The notes beneath the pieces were generated by a model. That model was not told the origin of the DNA and searched no databases. It was given only the letters and a program-made list of their open reading frames with translations. A DNA stretch of 64,000 nucleotides from Geobacter sp. OR-1 (lineage in GTDB: Bacteria > Desulfobacterota > Desulfuromonadia > Geobacterales > DSM-12255), in the NCBI RefSeq assembly GCF_000813145.1, contig NZ_BAZF01000007.1, positions 164,489 to 228,488 of the forward strand, given 5' to 3'. Positions within the stretch are counted from its first letter, which is position 1; each line of letters begins with the position of its first letter. Positions 35,718-44,084 of the stretch are shown in pieces. The position numbers were made by a program, and so were the translations under genes.

Positions 35718-36091
35718 TGTTGCACCTGGTAGCCGTTGCGATACCATCCCATAATACCGTCCTGCATATTGTAAACCTCGGCGTACCCTTTGCCGGCCAG
35801 AAAACCGGCCACCAGGTTGGAGCGCGAGCCAACGGCGCAATAGACCAGGATCGGGCGGTTTTTCGGGACCTCGTTCAGACGCCGCTCAATCTCATTGATG
35901 GGGATCAGAATCGACCCTTTCAGCCGTGCCTGCCGATACTCCTCGTGAGTCCTGACATCGAGGAGATAGATATTTTTCTTCTGGTCGATCATTTTTCTCG
36001 CCTCGGTTGAGGAGATATTCCGGTACCCGGCGGAAAAGGCGGTGACCGCGATCAATCCGAGCAGGAAAACCAAAGAGACAATCCTGGACAT
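35714..36091 (-). CDS. Periplasmic single-domain rhodanese
   Basis: Probable sulfurtransferase of the rhodanese family outside the cytoplasm. The 125-residue product has a signal peptide (SRIVSLVFLLGLIAVTAFSAGY) and one rhodanese domain with EARKMIDQKKNIYLLDVRTHEEYRQARLKGSILIP and the active-site Cys in PILVYCAVGSRSN. The signature VYNMQDGIMGWYRNGYQV closes the domain. It follows the MBL-fold gene by 20 nt and overlaps the ArsR gene by 4 nt. Together with DUF2892 and MBL-fold genes this resembles sulfane-sulfur handling modules. Confidence 0.88.
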   Translation of the reverse strand: MSRIVSLVFLLGLIAVTAFSAGYRNISSTEARKMIDQKKNIYLLDVRTHEEYRQARLKGSILIPINEIERRLNEVPKNRPILVYCAVGSRSNLVAGFLAGKGYAEVYNMQDGIMGWYRNGYQVQQ

Positions 36092-36111
36092 TTAAATCCT
36101 CCCTGTTTGTT

Positions 36112-36945
36112 TCATTTTATTTCGACTGACGTTCCAACCATGGCAGGGTGAAACTGCCCCGCCAGCTCCTGCTGCATTCTCGCTGCAGCGTGGAATCCGG
36201 TGCAATGGGCGCCATAGATCTTGCCGACCCTCATGCTCCGCAGGGCATTCATGGTCGCTGCCAGCTGCTGCGCCGTACAGAAACCGAGATGTGTACCGCC
36301 GATCACCGCCTGCACCCGCTCGACTCCGGTGAGCTCCCGTGCCGCCTCAATGGTATTGATCACCCCGGCGTGACAGCAGCCGAGCAACAGCACCAGCCCC
36401 TTTTCAGCAACAATCACCAGCGACTGATCGTCGGCAAGAGGATCGGCATGACAGCCGCTGCTGTCGCAGAACATGCCGCTGTCGCCGGTCTCGAAGCTGT
36501 TCCGCCGCGGCACATTCCCGGTCAGGAAGATTGCCGGTGCGATCTCCCGGCTACCTTCGCAAAAATCGAACTCGGCCCCGATCCCCCGCAGATAAGCCTC
36601 TCCGAAAGGGATGCCGATCGACAGCGCCTCGCCGGTATCTTTCACCCGGTACCGCGGAGTGAAAAGCGCCGGGTGGGCATAGATAGCCTTGCGGCCGGCC
36701 AGCTGCAGAAACTGCCGCAGCCCGCCGGTATGATCGTAATGCCCGTGGGAAAGGGCAACCCCCGACACCTTGCGCAGATCCCTGTTCAGCCTGGTCGCGT
36801 TGTGAACCAGGGTATCTCCGCCACCGGTGTCGAAGAGAAGCGAGCCGCCATCCCATTCGACCAGCGCGCTGAAACCATGCTCCCCGAGCGTGCCGCTGAC
36901 CAGCCCAACAGAGTTGTCACATAATACAGTGACCCTGAACTTCAT
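36112..36945 (-). CDS. Metallo-beta-lactamase-fold hydrolase (dihydropterin-phosphate-synthase-like)
   Basis: Predicted metal-dependent hydrolase. The 277-residue product begins [15 protein letters not shown] and has the metal motif HxHxDH in [16 protein letters not shown], then other family motifs ([35 protein letters not shown]). It belongs to the group related to 7,8-dihydropterin-6-methyl-4-(ribofuranosyl)-aminobenzene 5'-phosphate synthase; many have unknown substrates. The start at 36945 overlaps the upstream stop as ATGA; a longer start at 37011 is unlikely. Confidence 0.85.
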   Translation of the reverse strand: MKFRVTVLCDNSVGLVSGTLGEHGFSALVEWDGGSLLFDTGGGDTLVHNATRLNRDLRKVSGVALSHGHYDHTGGLRQFLQLAGRKAIYAHPALFTPRYRVKDTGEALSIGIPFGEAYLRGIGAEFDFCEGSREIAPAIFLTGNVPRRNSFETGDSGMFCDSSGCHADPLADDQSLVIVAEKGLVLLLGCCHAGVINTIEAARELTGVERVQAVIGGTHLGFCTAQQLAATMNALRSMRVGKIYGAHCTGFHAAARMQQELAGQFHPAMVGTSVEIK

Positions 36946-37166
36946 TTTGGGCAACAGTCCTTGGGGAATTTCGGTACGCCGAGCTTGGCCAGGATGTTGA
37001 ATAGCGGGCAAAACTGGGTGAACCCGGACTGGAACAGGTTAAGCCCGACAAAACCGGTAAACCAGAGCCAGTAGGGGGAGTGAAACTGGGCCAGCAGCAG
37101 CGAGATCAATACAAAACTCCCGGCCACGATCCTGACGACACGTTCAATATAGAATTCTTCTTTCAT
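36942..37166 (-). CDS. DUF2892 (YgaP-type) inner-membrane protein
   Basis: Small membrane protein of the DUF2892 family, often fused or adjacent to rhodanese domains (as in E. coli YgaP). The 74-residue product has two hydrophobic helices ([16 protein letters not shown] and [17 protein letters not shown]) and the family ending [18 protein letters not shown] with Cys residues (FCPLF, DCCPK). It is read from ATG at 37166 and overlaps the MBL gene by 4 nt. Its role is not known, but its place supports a sulfur link. Confidence 0.85.
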   Translation of the reverse strand: MKEEFYIERVVRIVAGSFVLISLLLAQFHSPYWLWFTGFVGLNLFQSGFTQFCPLFNILAKLGVPKFPKDCCPK

Positions 37167-37190
37167 GATATATCTCCTATTTTTCTATCA

Positions 37191-37210
37191 GGGCAATTCG
37201 CGAATTGCCC
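37191..37210. repeat. 20-bp perfect palindrome
   Basis: GGGCAATTCGCGAATTGCCC is a perfect 20-base palindrome located between the C_GCAxxG_C_C gene stop and the DUF2892 gene start, and extends with CTACC on one side. It could be a hairpin that stabilises mRNA, a repeat insertion or an operator. No T run is attached. It lies in an operon gap of only 44 nt. Confidence 0.6.
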
Positions 37211-37636
37211 CTACCGGGCAGACAACAGTTCCGCTATTTTGCCCGCCACCTCTCCGGTCAACACCGGACAGACCCCTTTGTGGTTCTGACGAATGATCTT
37301 GCAGCAGGTAAAATCGTATTTCTCTTTGAACCAGACATGCAGTTCGCGGGTCAGGTGCGCGATCCGTTTCTTGTCGTCACCCAGTACCAGCCCAAGCGCA
37401 ACGGTTCCTCCGGAAACCGCCCCGCAGATGCATCCCGAACCGGAACCGCCCCCGAAACCGCTGACCGTATGGACCAGTGCCTCTGGGGCCTCGGGTGAGA
37501 AATGTCTCCTGATCACCTCCAGCACCGCCTCGGCGCAGTGATATTTCCCGGAGCGATACAACGCCTCGGCCTCAACCCGGCAGAGTTCGCCAAGCTCCAT
37601 GTCTTCGAGCGACTGCTGTTTCTTCTTGAACCACAT
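37211..37636 (-). CDS. C_GCAxxG_C_C family protein
   Basis: Member of a small Cys-rich family named for its motif, thought to have redox-active cysteines. The 141-residue product has Cys residues in ELCRVEA, YHCAEAV, the motif GSGCICGAVSGGTVALGLVLG, then TCCKI and GVCPVL. In this copy the core is C-I-C-G-A instead of C-G-A. No signal peptide. It follows the RND pump by 21 nt and precedes DUF2892. Function unknown; a role in handling a redox-active or thiol-linked compound is inferred from the cysteines and neighbours. Confidence 0.82.
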   Translation of the reverse strand: MWFKKKQQSLEDMELGELCRVEAEALYRSGKYHCAEAVLEVIRRHFSPEAPEALVHTVSGFGGGSGSGCICGAVSGGTVALGLVLGDDKKRIAHLTRELHVWFKEKYDFTCCKIIRQNHKGVCPVLTGEVAGKIAELLSAR

Positions 37637-37657
37637 CAGTCAATACTCCTTTGCGAG

Positions 37658-40600
37658 TTATATATCATCGAAATCTTCAGTATGGGTATCGATGATTTCC
37701 CAATTGTCATTCGTGATGTCGCCTTTGCCACCGTTAACTGTTGCCGTATGTCTCTCTTTCCACGACTGCACAAGATAATAAAGTACCGGTATGGTCACCC
37801 TGGACAGGGTTGTCGAGGCGATCTCGCCGCACATCATGGCAATCGCCAGCCCCTGAAAGATCGGATCAAAGACAATGACAAAGCTTCCGACTACCACCGC
37901 GCCTGCAGTCAGCAGCATCGGCCTGAACCTTACCGCGCCGGCCTCGATAATCGCTTCGTCCAATGCCATGCCTTCGCGTCGCTTAATCTCGGCAAAATCG
38001 ATCAGGATGATGGAGTTCCGGACAATGATGCCGGCCAGGGCGATGAATCCGATCATGGAGGTAGCGGTGAAAAACGCCCCGAACAGGGCATGTCCCGGCA
38101 GAATGCCGATAAGAGTGAGCGGAATCGGCGCCATTATCACCAGCGGGGTGGTGAAGTCTTTGAACCAGGCCACCACCAGGATGTAGATCAGCACCATCAC
38201 CGCAGCGAAGGCAAGACCGAGATCGCGGAACACCTCGTAGGTGATGTGCCACTCGCCATCCCATTTGAGGCCGGGCTTTTCTTCGCTCCAGGGTTGCCGG
38301 GAAGCGAGCTGCTCGATCTTGTACCCGCCCGGCAGCGCAATGGCGTCAATCTCCTTCTGCATCTTGAGAATCGCGTACACCGGCGCCTCGACAGCCCCGG
38401 CCACGTCGCCGATGACATAAACCACGTTTTTCAGATTCTTGCGATACAGCGTCTTCTCCTCAAACCCCGGCACCGGCTTGACCAGTTGGGAAAGCGGAAC
38501 GTTCCCCTTCTGGCCCGGGAGATAGACCGAAGAAAGCGCTGTGAGTGAACTCCGGTCGCTTACCGGTAGCCGGAGATTAAGGGTTACCGGTTCCTTCTCC
38601 TTCGGCAAATGCAGCAACCCGGCATCCATGCCGCCAAGGGCTATCCTGAGCGTCCTGGCTACGTCGTCCGCGGCGATACCGTTGAGGGCGGCCTTTTCCC
38701 GATCCACCGCAAATGTCACCTTCTGGCGGTCGTCCTCGCGATACCAGTCCACATCGACAACGCCGGGGGTCCTGGTGAAGATCGCCTTGACCTTCTGCGC
38801 AATATCGGCCCGGGTGGCGTCGTCGGGGCCGTACACCTCGGCAACCAAAGTGGAAAGGACCGGCGGACCGGGCGGGATCTCGGCTACCTTGACCCTGGCG
38901 CCGTACCTGTCCGCCACTGCCTTAACCAGCGGCCTGACCTTCTTGGCAATGTCGTGCGACTGCAACTTGCGGTCGGCCTTCTGGGCCAGGTTCACCTGCA
39001 GATCAGCTAAATTAGACCCCTTGCGCAGATAGTAATGCCTTACCAGCCCGTTGAAATTGAACGGCGAGTTCACACCGACGTAAGTCTGGAAATTGACCAC
39101 CTCCGGGACTGCCCTGAGCGTATCTCCCATCTCCGCGGCGATCCGGGCGGTCTGCTCCAGCGGCGTGCCGTCCGGGGCATCGATGATCACCTGCAGCTCG
39201 TTCTTGTTGTCGAATGGCAGCATCTTGACCGTTACCGCCTTGAAATAGATCAAAGAGCAGGCCAGGAGCAGCAGCACGACCACACCGGCGAGGAAACCGT
39301 TGCGCAACGGCTTCCTGTGGATAAGTGCACCCATGGCCCGGCGGTAGAAGGCGGTCAGTTTCGAGTCATCGATCTCATCCCCGCCGCCATGGTGCGATTC
39401 CCCCTTCATGAACCGGAAGGCAAAGTACGGTGTTACGATGAAGGCGATGAACATGGAGAGGAGCATCGCCATGCTGGCGCCGACCGGGATCGGCCGCATG
39501 TACGGCCCCATCAGCCCGCCGACGAACCCCATCGGCAGAATGGAGCAGATTACGGCGAACGTGGCCAGGACTGTCGGGTTGCCGATCTCGTCCACGGCGC
39601 GGATGGCTGCCTCCAGCGGCTTGAGCCGGGTGGTGGTGAAGTAGCGGTGGATGTTTTCCACCACCACAATCGCATCATCCACCAGGATGCCGATGGAAAA
39701 GATCAGTGCAAAGAGCGTGATCCGGTTCAGGGTGTAGCCGATCAGGTAGAAGATCAGGATGGTCAGCGCCAGGGTCACCGGGATGGCGATTGCCGCCACT
39801 GCTCCGGCACGCCACCCCATGAACAGCGCGATCAGGATGGTAACCGAGATGGCGGCCAGGAACATATGAAACAGCAGTTCATTGTTCTTTTCCCGGGCGG
39901 TTTCACCGTAGTTGCGGGTTACGGTTACCTGGACATCGGCAGGGATCACCTTTCCCTTCAGGAATTCGACCTTGTTCATCAGGTCTTCCGCCACCCAGGT
40001 GGCATTGGCACCGGTGCGCTTGGCAACCGATATGGTCACTGCCGGAAAATTCTTTCCGGTTGCTCCCGCCGGGATCTGCTTTGCGGCCGCTGGGCCGAAG
40101 CCGAAAAAGACATAATCCTGCGGTTCGGAGGCATCGTCCTTTACTGTGGCCACATCGGAGAGGTAGACCGGCCGGTTGTCCCTGACCGCCACGACCAACT
40201 GCTGCACCGCTTGGACAGTGGCGAAAAACTCGCCCGTCTGCACCAGCATCTCCCTGTTTGCCGAGCTGAACGCCCCTGCCGGCAGGCTGGAGTTCCCTTT
40301 CTGCAGGGCAGCCGCAACCTCGAGCGGAGAAATCCCCCGTGATGCCAGCCGGCCGGCATCGAGGGCAATTCTGACCTGCCTCGTAACGCCGCCGGTAACC
40401 AGGGCCTCAGCTACGTTTTCACCCTTCTTCAGCTCGTCGCAGACCTCCTTGGCGACGGACCTGAGCATCGCGTGATCGTAACGGTCGGACCAGAGGGTCA
40501 GCGTCAGGATCGGCACGTCGTCGATCGATTTCGGCGCCACGAGAGGTTCACCGGCACCGGGCGGGAGCAGGTTCCGGTTGCTCATCACCTTGTTATACAG

Positions 40601-40939
40601 CTTGACGAGCGACTTCTCCATGTCCTCGCCCACCAGGTAACGGACCGTTATAATCCCCATTCCGGGGCGGCTCATGGAGTAGAGGTACTCAACCCCCTTG
40701 ATCTCCCAGAGCTTCCGTTCCAGCGGCTTGACCACCCGCTCCTGGACCTCTGCCGGCGATGCGCCTGGGATCGGCAGGAAGATATCGATCATCGGCACCA
40801 CGATCTGCGGCTCTTCCTCGCGCGGGGTCATCTTGACCGCAAACAGCCCGAGCAGCAGAGCTGCGACAACTATCAACGGCGTCAGCTTGGAATTTATGAA
40901 GGCCCGGGCGATCTTCCCGGCAAATCCGAGGTTGCTCAT
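37658..40939 (-). CDS. RND-family efflux transporter, inner-membrane pump
   Basis: Proton-driven efflux pump of the AcrB/MMPL superfamily. The 1093-residue product has 12 predicted membrane helices in two halves, with the periplasmic start MTPREEEPQIVVPMIDIFLPIPGASPAEVQERVVKPLE and the TM4 region with the acidic pair GILVDDAIVVVENI that carries the protons. The ATG at 40939 is preferred over TTG at 40942. It is closer to the HAE/uncharacterised RND type with rhodanese and ArsR neighbours than to the heavy-metal CusA type, so the substrate is not clear. It follows the adaptor gene after 4 nt. Confidence 0.9.
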   Translation of the reverse strand: MSNLGFAGKIARAFINSKLTPLIVVAALLLGLFAVKMTPREEEPQIVVPMIDIFLPIPGASPAEVQERVVKPLERKLWEIKGVEYLYSMSRPGMGIITVRYLVGEDMEKSLVKLYNKVMSNRNLLPPGAGEPLVAPKSIDDVPILTLTLWSDRYDHAMLRSVAKEVCDELKKGENVAEALVTGGVTRQVRIALDAGRLASRGISPLEVAAALQKGNSSLPAGAFSSANREMLVQTGEFFATVQAVQQLVVAVRDNRPVYLSDVATVKDDASEPQDYVFFGFGPAAAKQIPAGATGKNFPAVTISVAKRTGANATWVAEDLMNKVEFLKGKVIPADVQVTVTRNYGETAREKNNELLFHMFLAAISVTILIALFMGWRAGAVAAIAIPVTLALTILIFYLIGYTLNRITLFALIFSIGILVDDAIVVVENIHRYFTTTRLKPLEAAIRAVDEIGNPTVLATFAVICSILPMGFVGGLMGPYMRPIPVGASMAMLLSMFIAFIVTPYFAFRFMKGESHHGGGDEIDDSKLTAFYRRAMGALIHRKPLRNGFLAGVVVLLLLACSLIYFKAVTVKMLPFDNKNELQVIIDAPDGTPLEQTARIAAEMGDTLRAVPEVVNFQTYVGVNSPFNFNGLVRHYYLRKGSNLADLQVNLAQKADRKLQSHDIAKKVRPLVKAVADRYGARVKVAEIPPGPPVLSTLVAEVYGPDDATRADIAQKVKAIFTRTPGVVDVDWYREDDRQKVTFAVDREKAALNGIAADDVARTLRIALGGMDAGLLHLPKEKEPVTLNLRLPVSDRSSLTALSSVYLPGQKGNVPLSQLVKPVPGFEEKTLYRKNLKNVVYVIGDVAGAVEAPVYAILKMQKEIDAIALPGGYKIEQLASRQPWSEEKPGLKWDGEWHITYEVFRDLGLAFAAVMVLIYILVVAWFKDFTTPLVIMAPIPLTLIGILPGHALFGAFFTATSMIGFIALAGIIVRNSIILIDFAEIKRREGMALDEAIIEAGAVRFRPMLLTAGAVVVGSFVIVFDPIFQGLAIAMMCGEIASTTLSRVTIPVLYYLVQSWKERHTATVNGGKGDITNDNWEIIDTHTEDFDDI

Positions 40940-40943
40940 CAAC

Positions 40944-42047
40944 TCACTCCACTTTCGCGCCGTCGGTTACCTTCTCCGTACCTGCAACCACGACCCGTTC
41001 CCCAGCCGAAAGCCCGGAAAGGATCTCCACCTTGTCGCCGATTGCCCGTCCCGGTTTCACCAGTCTCATCCGGGCAATATTTCCGCTGTCGACCACCCAG
41101 ACCGAGGTTAGTGTTCCTCTTTCCAGTACCGCCATTTTAGGCACCAGCATCCCGCCGGTCTTTCCCAACGGGAAATACGCCCGGCCATAGATTCCGGAAC
41201 GAAGCCCGTTCCCGGACACGGCAATTTTTGCGGTAAAGGTCCTGCTGGCCGGATCGACAACCGGAACGACCTCGGCGACAGCCGCCAGCCTCGGCTGTTG
41301 CCCGTCGAGTGCTATTTCAACCTGCTGGCCGGACGCCACCCGGCCCTTCAGGCTTTCCGGAACCTGGACATGCAGGCGATACCCGGAGTCCGCCTCAAGC
41401 GTCGCGATCGGCATACCCGGAAATACCGTGGTGCCCCGGTCGACCGACTTCACCGTGACAACGCCGCTCATCGGGGCCGTCACCCGGGTGTAACCAGAGA
41501 CGACAGCTGCCCCCCTGGAACTCTCCCGCGCCTGGACAAGCCTTGATTCGGCCCGCAATACCCCCTGCTCGGCAACTTCCTGCTCCGTCTTGCGGTTATC
41601 GTATTCCTGCCGGGTAACCGCCTGCTCGGTATAAAGCTTCTGATAACGAAGAAACGTGGCATCGGCCAGTCTTTTCCTGGATTTTGCCTCTTCCAGCGCC
41701 CGCCCTGCCTCCTCGACGCCGGCCGCGGCCGCCGAGGCATTGGCCAGCGCCTCGTTCGCCTCCAGGACCGCCAGAACCTGCCCTTTAGTAACCCGGTCCC
41801 CTTCCCTGACGGTCATCGCCGTGATCGTTCCGGCAACGCGGACAGCCACAACCGCACTGTTAACGGCCACAACCGTACCGACCGCTTCCAGGCGTTCGGG
41901 GATTTCGCCCAGCAGAACCTGCTCAAGCTTCACCCCCTTGACCGCAACAGTTGCGCCGGTCCGGGGGAGCTCTTCCTGCCTGCCTCCGCTGCATCCGGAG
42001 ATAGCCATAACCGTGGCGACAATAAACGGCAGCACGCGCATCATCAT
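40944..42047 (-). CDS. RND efflux periplasmic adaptor (membrane fusion) lipoprotein
   Basis: Connects the RND pump to the outer-membrane channel. The 367-residue product has a lipoprotein signal (FIVATVMAISGCSGG with Cys at ~19), then biotinyl-lipoyl-like halves (VAVRVAGTITAMTVREGDRVTKGQVLAVLEANE and RVTAPMSGVVTVKSVDRGTTVFPGMPIATLEADS), an alpha hairpin, and beta-barrel/MP domains. It overlaps the tolC-like stop by 4 nt (ATGA) at its start. Typical length. Cognate to the pump that follows. Confidence 0.93.
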   Translation of the reverse strand: MMMRVLPFIVATVMAISGCSGGRQEELPRTGATVAVKGVKLEQVLLGEIPERLEAVGTVVAVNSAVVAVRVAGTITAMTVREGDRVTKGQVLAVLEANEALANASAAAAGVEEAGRALEEAKSRKRLADATFLRYQKLYTEQAVTRQEYDNRKTEQEVAEQGVLRAESRLVQARESSRGAAVVSGYTRVTAPMSGVVTVKSVDRGTTVFPGMPIATLEADSGYRLHVQVPESLKGRVASGQQVEIALDGQQPRLAAVAEVVPVVDPASRTFTAKIAVSGNGLRSGIYGRAYFPLGKTGGMLVPKMAVLERGTLTSVWVVDSGNIARMRLVKPGRAIGDKVEILSGLSAGERVVVAGTEKVTDGAKVE

Positions 42048-43372
42048 TTCACTACCTCCTGCAGAAACAGCCCTGCATTATGATAAACCCTGGCCGTTGC
42101 CAGGGCAAAGTTCGCTTCGTTGTCCGCCAGCCCACCCCGCGCGCGGTTCAGCGCCGTCTGGGCGTCCAGCAGTTCCACTGCCGTGGCCAGGTCACTCTCG
42201 AAGCGCCGGTTTACCAGCCGGACCATCTCAACGGCGTCATGAACGGCGCTCCTGGACACCTCAAGCCGCTTGGCAGCCTCGGTACGACGCAAAAGTGATT
42301 CCCGGATCTGCAGCCCGATTTCCTGCCGGAGCGCGTTCTGGTAGGATACGCCGGCGTCCCGCAGCGCCTTGGCCTTCTCCAGGTCGCCCTTCCTGATGAT
42401 TGTATCGAACATCTCCCACCGAAGCGTCGCTCCGACCATCCAACTGTCGTTGTCACGGCCTCCCGGCAGGTCGCGGTCATTCATCTGGTATCTGCCCGAT
42501 GCGTACAGGGTCGGCCAGTAGCTCCCTCTGACGGCGGCAATCCCGGCATCACCCCGGGCCACTTCGGCCGTCGACTCCTTGAGATCCGCCCGGTTGGCTA
42601 ACGCCTCTTTTTCGAGGCGTTCCGTCATCATGGTCAACCCCGGCGCCGAGATCATTTCGCTGATATCCGGAGCTGCGCCGGCAGGGAGCCCGGCAATCTG
42701 CCCCAACCGCAACCGCGCCAGATTCACTTCATTTTCCGCAGTTATCTGCTGCTGTTCCAGTTCCGCGAGAAACGTTCCGATCCGCAGCTCATCGAACTTG
42801 AGCCCGACTCCCGACTCGCGCCGGACGCCGGCAATTCTCCGATGCTCCCTGGCATCGTTAACGGCCTGTTCCGCCACCGACAGCTGCGCCTTGCTCCTCT
42901 GGACATCAAGGTATGCGGCATAAACACGGAAGGCGATCTCCTGTCGCCTCTTTTCCAGGGCATGACCGCGCGCGGCCAACTCTTCTCCGGCCACATCACC
43001 CGCCCGAAGCAGATTCAGGTCTACAATCGGCTGTTCAATGCCGAACGAGGTCTGGAAATCCCCGGTAGTGGCCGGATGGTTCAGGTCTCCCGCCAGAGAG
43101 AAGCGGCCTTCATCAAGCTTCATCATGAATGCCCGGGTTCCGGAGTTGGTCAGCACCGCCTCTTCTTTGAAAGTCACGCGCGGCAGATAGCGAGCGCGGC
43201 TGGAGTTCAAGCCGGCCCGGGCAGCAGCGCTCTCGGACGTTGCCGCCTTGATCAGATGGTTCTTTTCCAGGGCAAGAGTCACCGCCTCTTTAAGGCCAAG
43301 CGTTTCCGAGGCGGAAGACGTCCCGGCAAGGGACAGAAAAGCTATTGTCATCAGTGATTTATTCAGGCGCAT
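42044..43372 (-). CDS. TolC-family outer-membrane efflux channel
   Basis: Outer-membrane channel of the tripartite pump. The 442-residue product has a Sec signal peptide (MRLNKSLMTIAFLSLAGTSSA) and two TolC repeats (LGLKEAVTLALEKNHLIKAA and ...ANRADLKESTAEVARGDAGIAAVRGSYWPTLYASGRYQ) plus the C-terminal AVELLDAQTALNRARGGLADNEANFALATARVYHNAG. The ATG at 43372 is preceded by ATGGAGGTGCGC, so the two upstream in-frame Met codons are not used. First gene of the RND-to-ArsR operon. Confidence 0.92.
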   Translation of the reverse strand: MRLNKSLMTIAFLSLAGTSSASETLGLKEAVTLALEKNHLIKAATSESAAARAGLNSSRARYLPRVTFKEEAVLTNSGTRAFMMKLDEGRFSLAGDLNHPATTGDFQTSFGIEQPIVDLNLLRAGDVAGEELAARGHALEKRRQEIAFRVYAAYLDVQRSKAQLSVAEQAVNDAREHRRIAGVRRESGVGLKFDELRIGTFLAELEQQQITAENEVNLARLRLGQIAGLPAGAAPDISEMISAPGLTMMTERLEKEALANRADLKESTAEVARGDAGIAAVRGSYWPTLYASGRYQMNDRDLPGGRDNDSWMVGATLRWEMFDTIIRKGDLEKAKALRDAGVSYQNALRQEIGLQIRESLLRRTEAAKRLEVSRSAVHDAVEMVRLVNRRFESDLATAVELLDAQTALNRARGGLADNEANFALATARVYHNAGLFLQEVVK

Positions 43373-43395
43373 GCGCACCTCCATGCAAACCGGCA

Positions 43396-43415
43396 TATAT
43401 GCAAATTTCTATATA
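43396..43415 (-). promoter_or_regulatory. Candidate ArsR-type operator overlapping the -10 box
   Basis: The sequence TATATGCAAATTTCTATATA is an imperfect inverted repeat (arms TATAT and ATATA around AAATTT) that includes the -10 element of the RND operon promoter. AT-rich inverted repeats in this place are usual for ArsR/SmtB-type repressors. It is suggested as the site of the ArsR-family protein encoded at 35427-35717, but the sequence alone cannot prove it. Confidence 0.45.
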
Positions 43416-43438
43416 TATTATCTCTATTATGTTGTCAA
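43410..43438 (-). promoter_or_regulatory. sigma-70 promoter of the RND operon
   Basis: On the minus strand a perfect -35 TTGACA (43433-43438), 17 nt, then TATATA (43410-43415) gives a strong promoter. The start point would be near 43403, some 30 nt before the tolC-like ATG at 43372. Its -10 box is covered by the inverted repeat at 43396-43415, a classic layout for repression. Confidence 0.8.
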
Positions 43439-43568
43439 TCCAAATCTACAAAAAATCCCCGGCTATTTAAGAACTAATTACTAAACGTTAATTTTACAAC
43501 AACTCAAGGAGATTGACAAAGAAAGCGGGGGGAACTAGACTGCCCGGAATTTCCGTAAAGGACTCGGC

Positions 43569-44054
43569 GTGATCGACAAGGAGAAGTGGCAAAAGCGTTT
43601 TCGGGAGATTCTTTCTCTGGACAGCCATCCGGCCCATATTGCGGCAGGATTTGCAGTGGGAACCTTCATCAGCTTTACCCCATTTTTCGGGGTTCATACC
43701 CCGATGGCAATAGCAGCGGCATTTTTGTTCCGGCTCAACAAGCTTACCTGCATAACCGGCGCCTGGGTAAATACGCCCCTGACTGTAGCACCGGCACTTA
43801 TCCTGAGCCACAAACTCGGTCAGATGCTGCTGGGGCTACCACCGATGGAAATCTCGTTCAGCAGCCTGGAATGGAGCGATCTGAAAGAGCATGCAGCCTC
43901 GCTGATCCTGGGCTCCTCGCTGCTCGGCTTTGCCGCAGCCCTGGTAGGATACGCTGCCTGCTACTGGCTGGTGATCAGATTCAGGAAAAAGGACGACTCC
44001 CTGGCCGAGATAACCAGAGAGATGGAGGAGGTTGGCGAAGAACTCGATGAATGA
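43569..44054 (+). CDS. DUF2062 membrane protein
   Basis: Small membrane protein of the DUF2062 family, function unknown. The 161-residue product has the family pattern SLDSHPAHIAAGFAVGTFISFTPFFGVHTPMAIAAAFLFRLNKLTCITGAWVNTPLTV, with Gly-rich hydrophobic helices and a second hydrophobic segment (LGFAAALVGYAACYWLVIRF). The start is GTG at 43569 with AAAGGAC upstream. It is divergent from the tolC-like gene and converges on pit. No link to the neighbours is evident. Confidence 0.8.
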   Translation: MIDKEKWQKRFREILSLDSHPAHIAAGFAVGTFISFTPFFGVHTPMAIAAAFLFRLNKLTCITGAWVNTPLTVAPALILSHKLGQMLLGLPPMEISFSSLEWSDLKEHAASLILGSSLLGFAAALVGYAACYWLVIRFRKKDDSLAEITREMEEVGEELDE

Positions 44055-44084
44055 TTGCTGCTTTAAACTTCCGTAAACTTCGGG

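Noticed and set aside
39035..40342. Long open frame opposite the RND pump (435 codons)
   Set aside because: It mirrors the pump gene and has a His/Arg/Gln/Asp-rich composition without domains, a sign of an antisense shadow.
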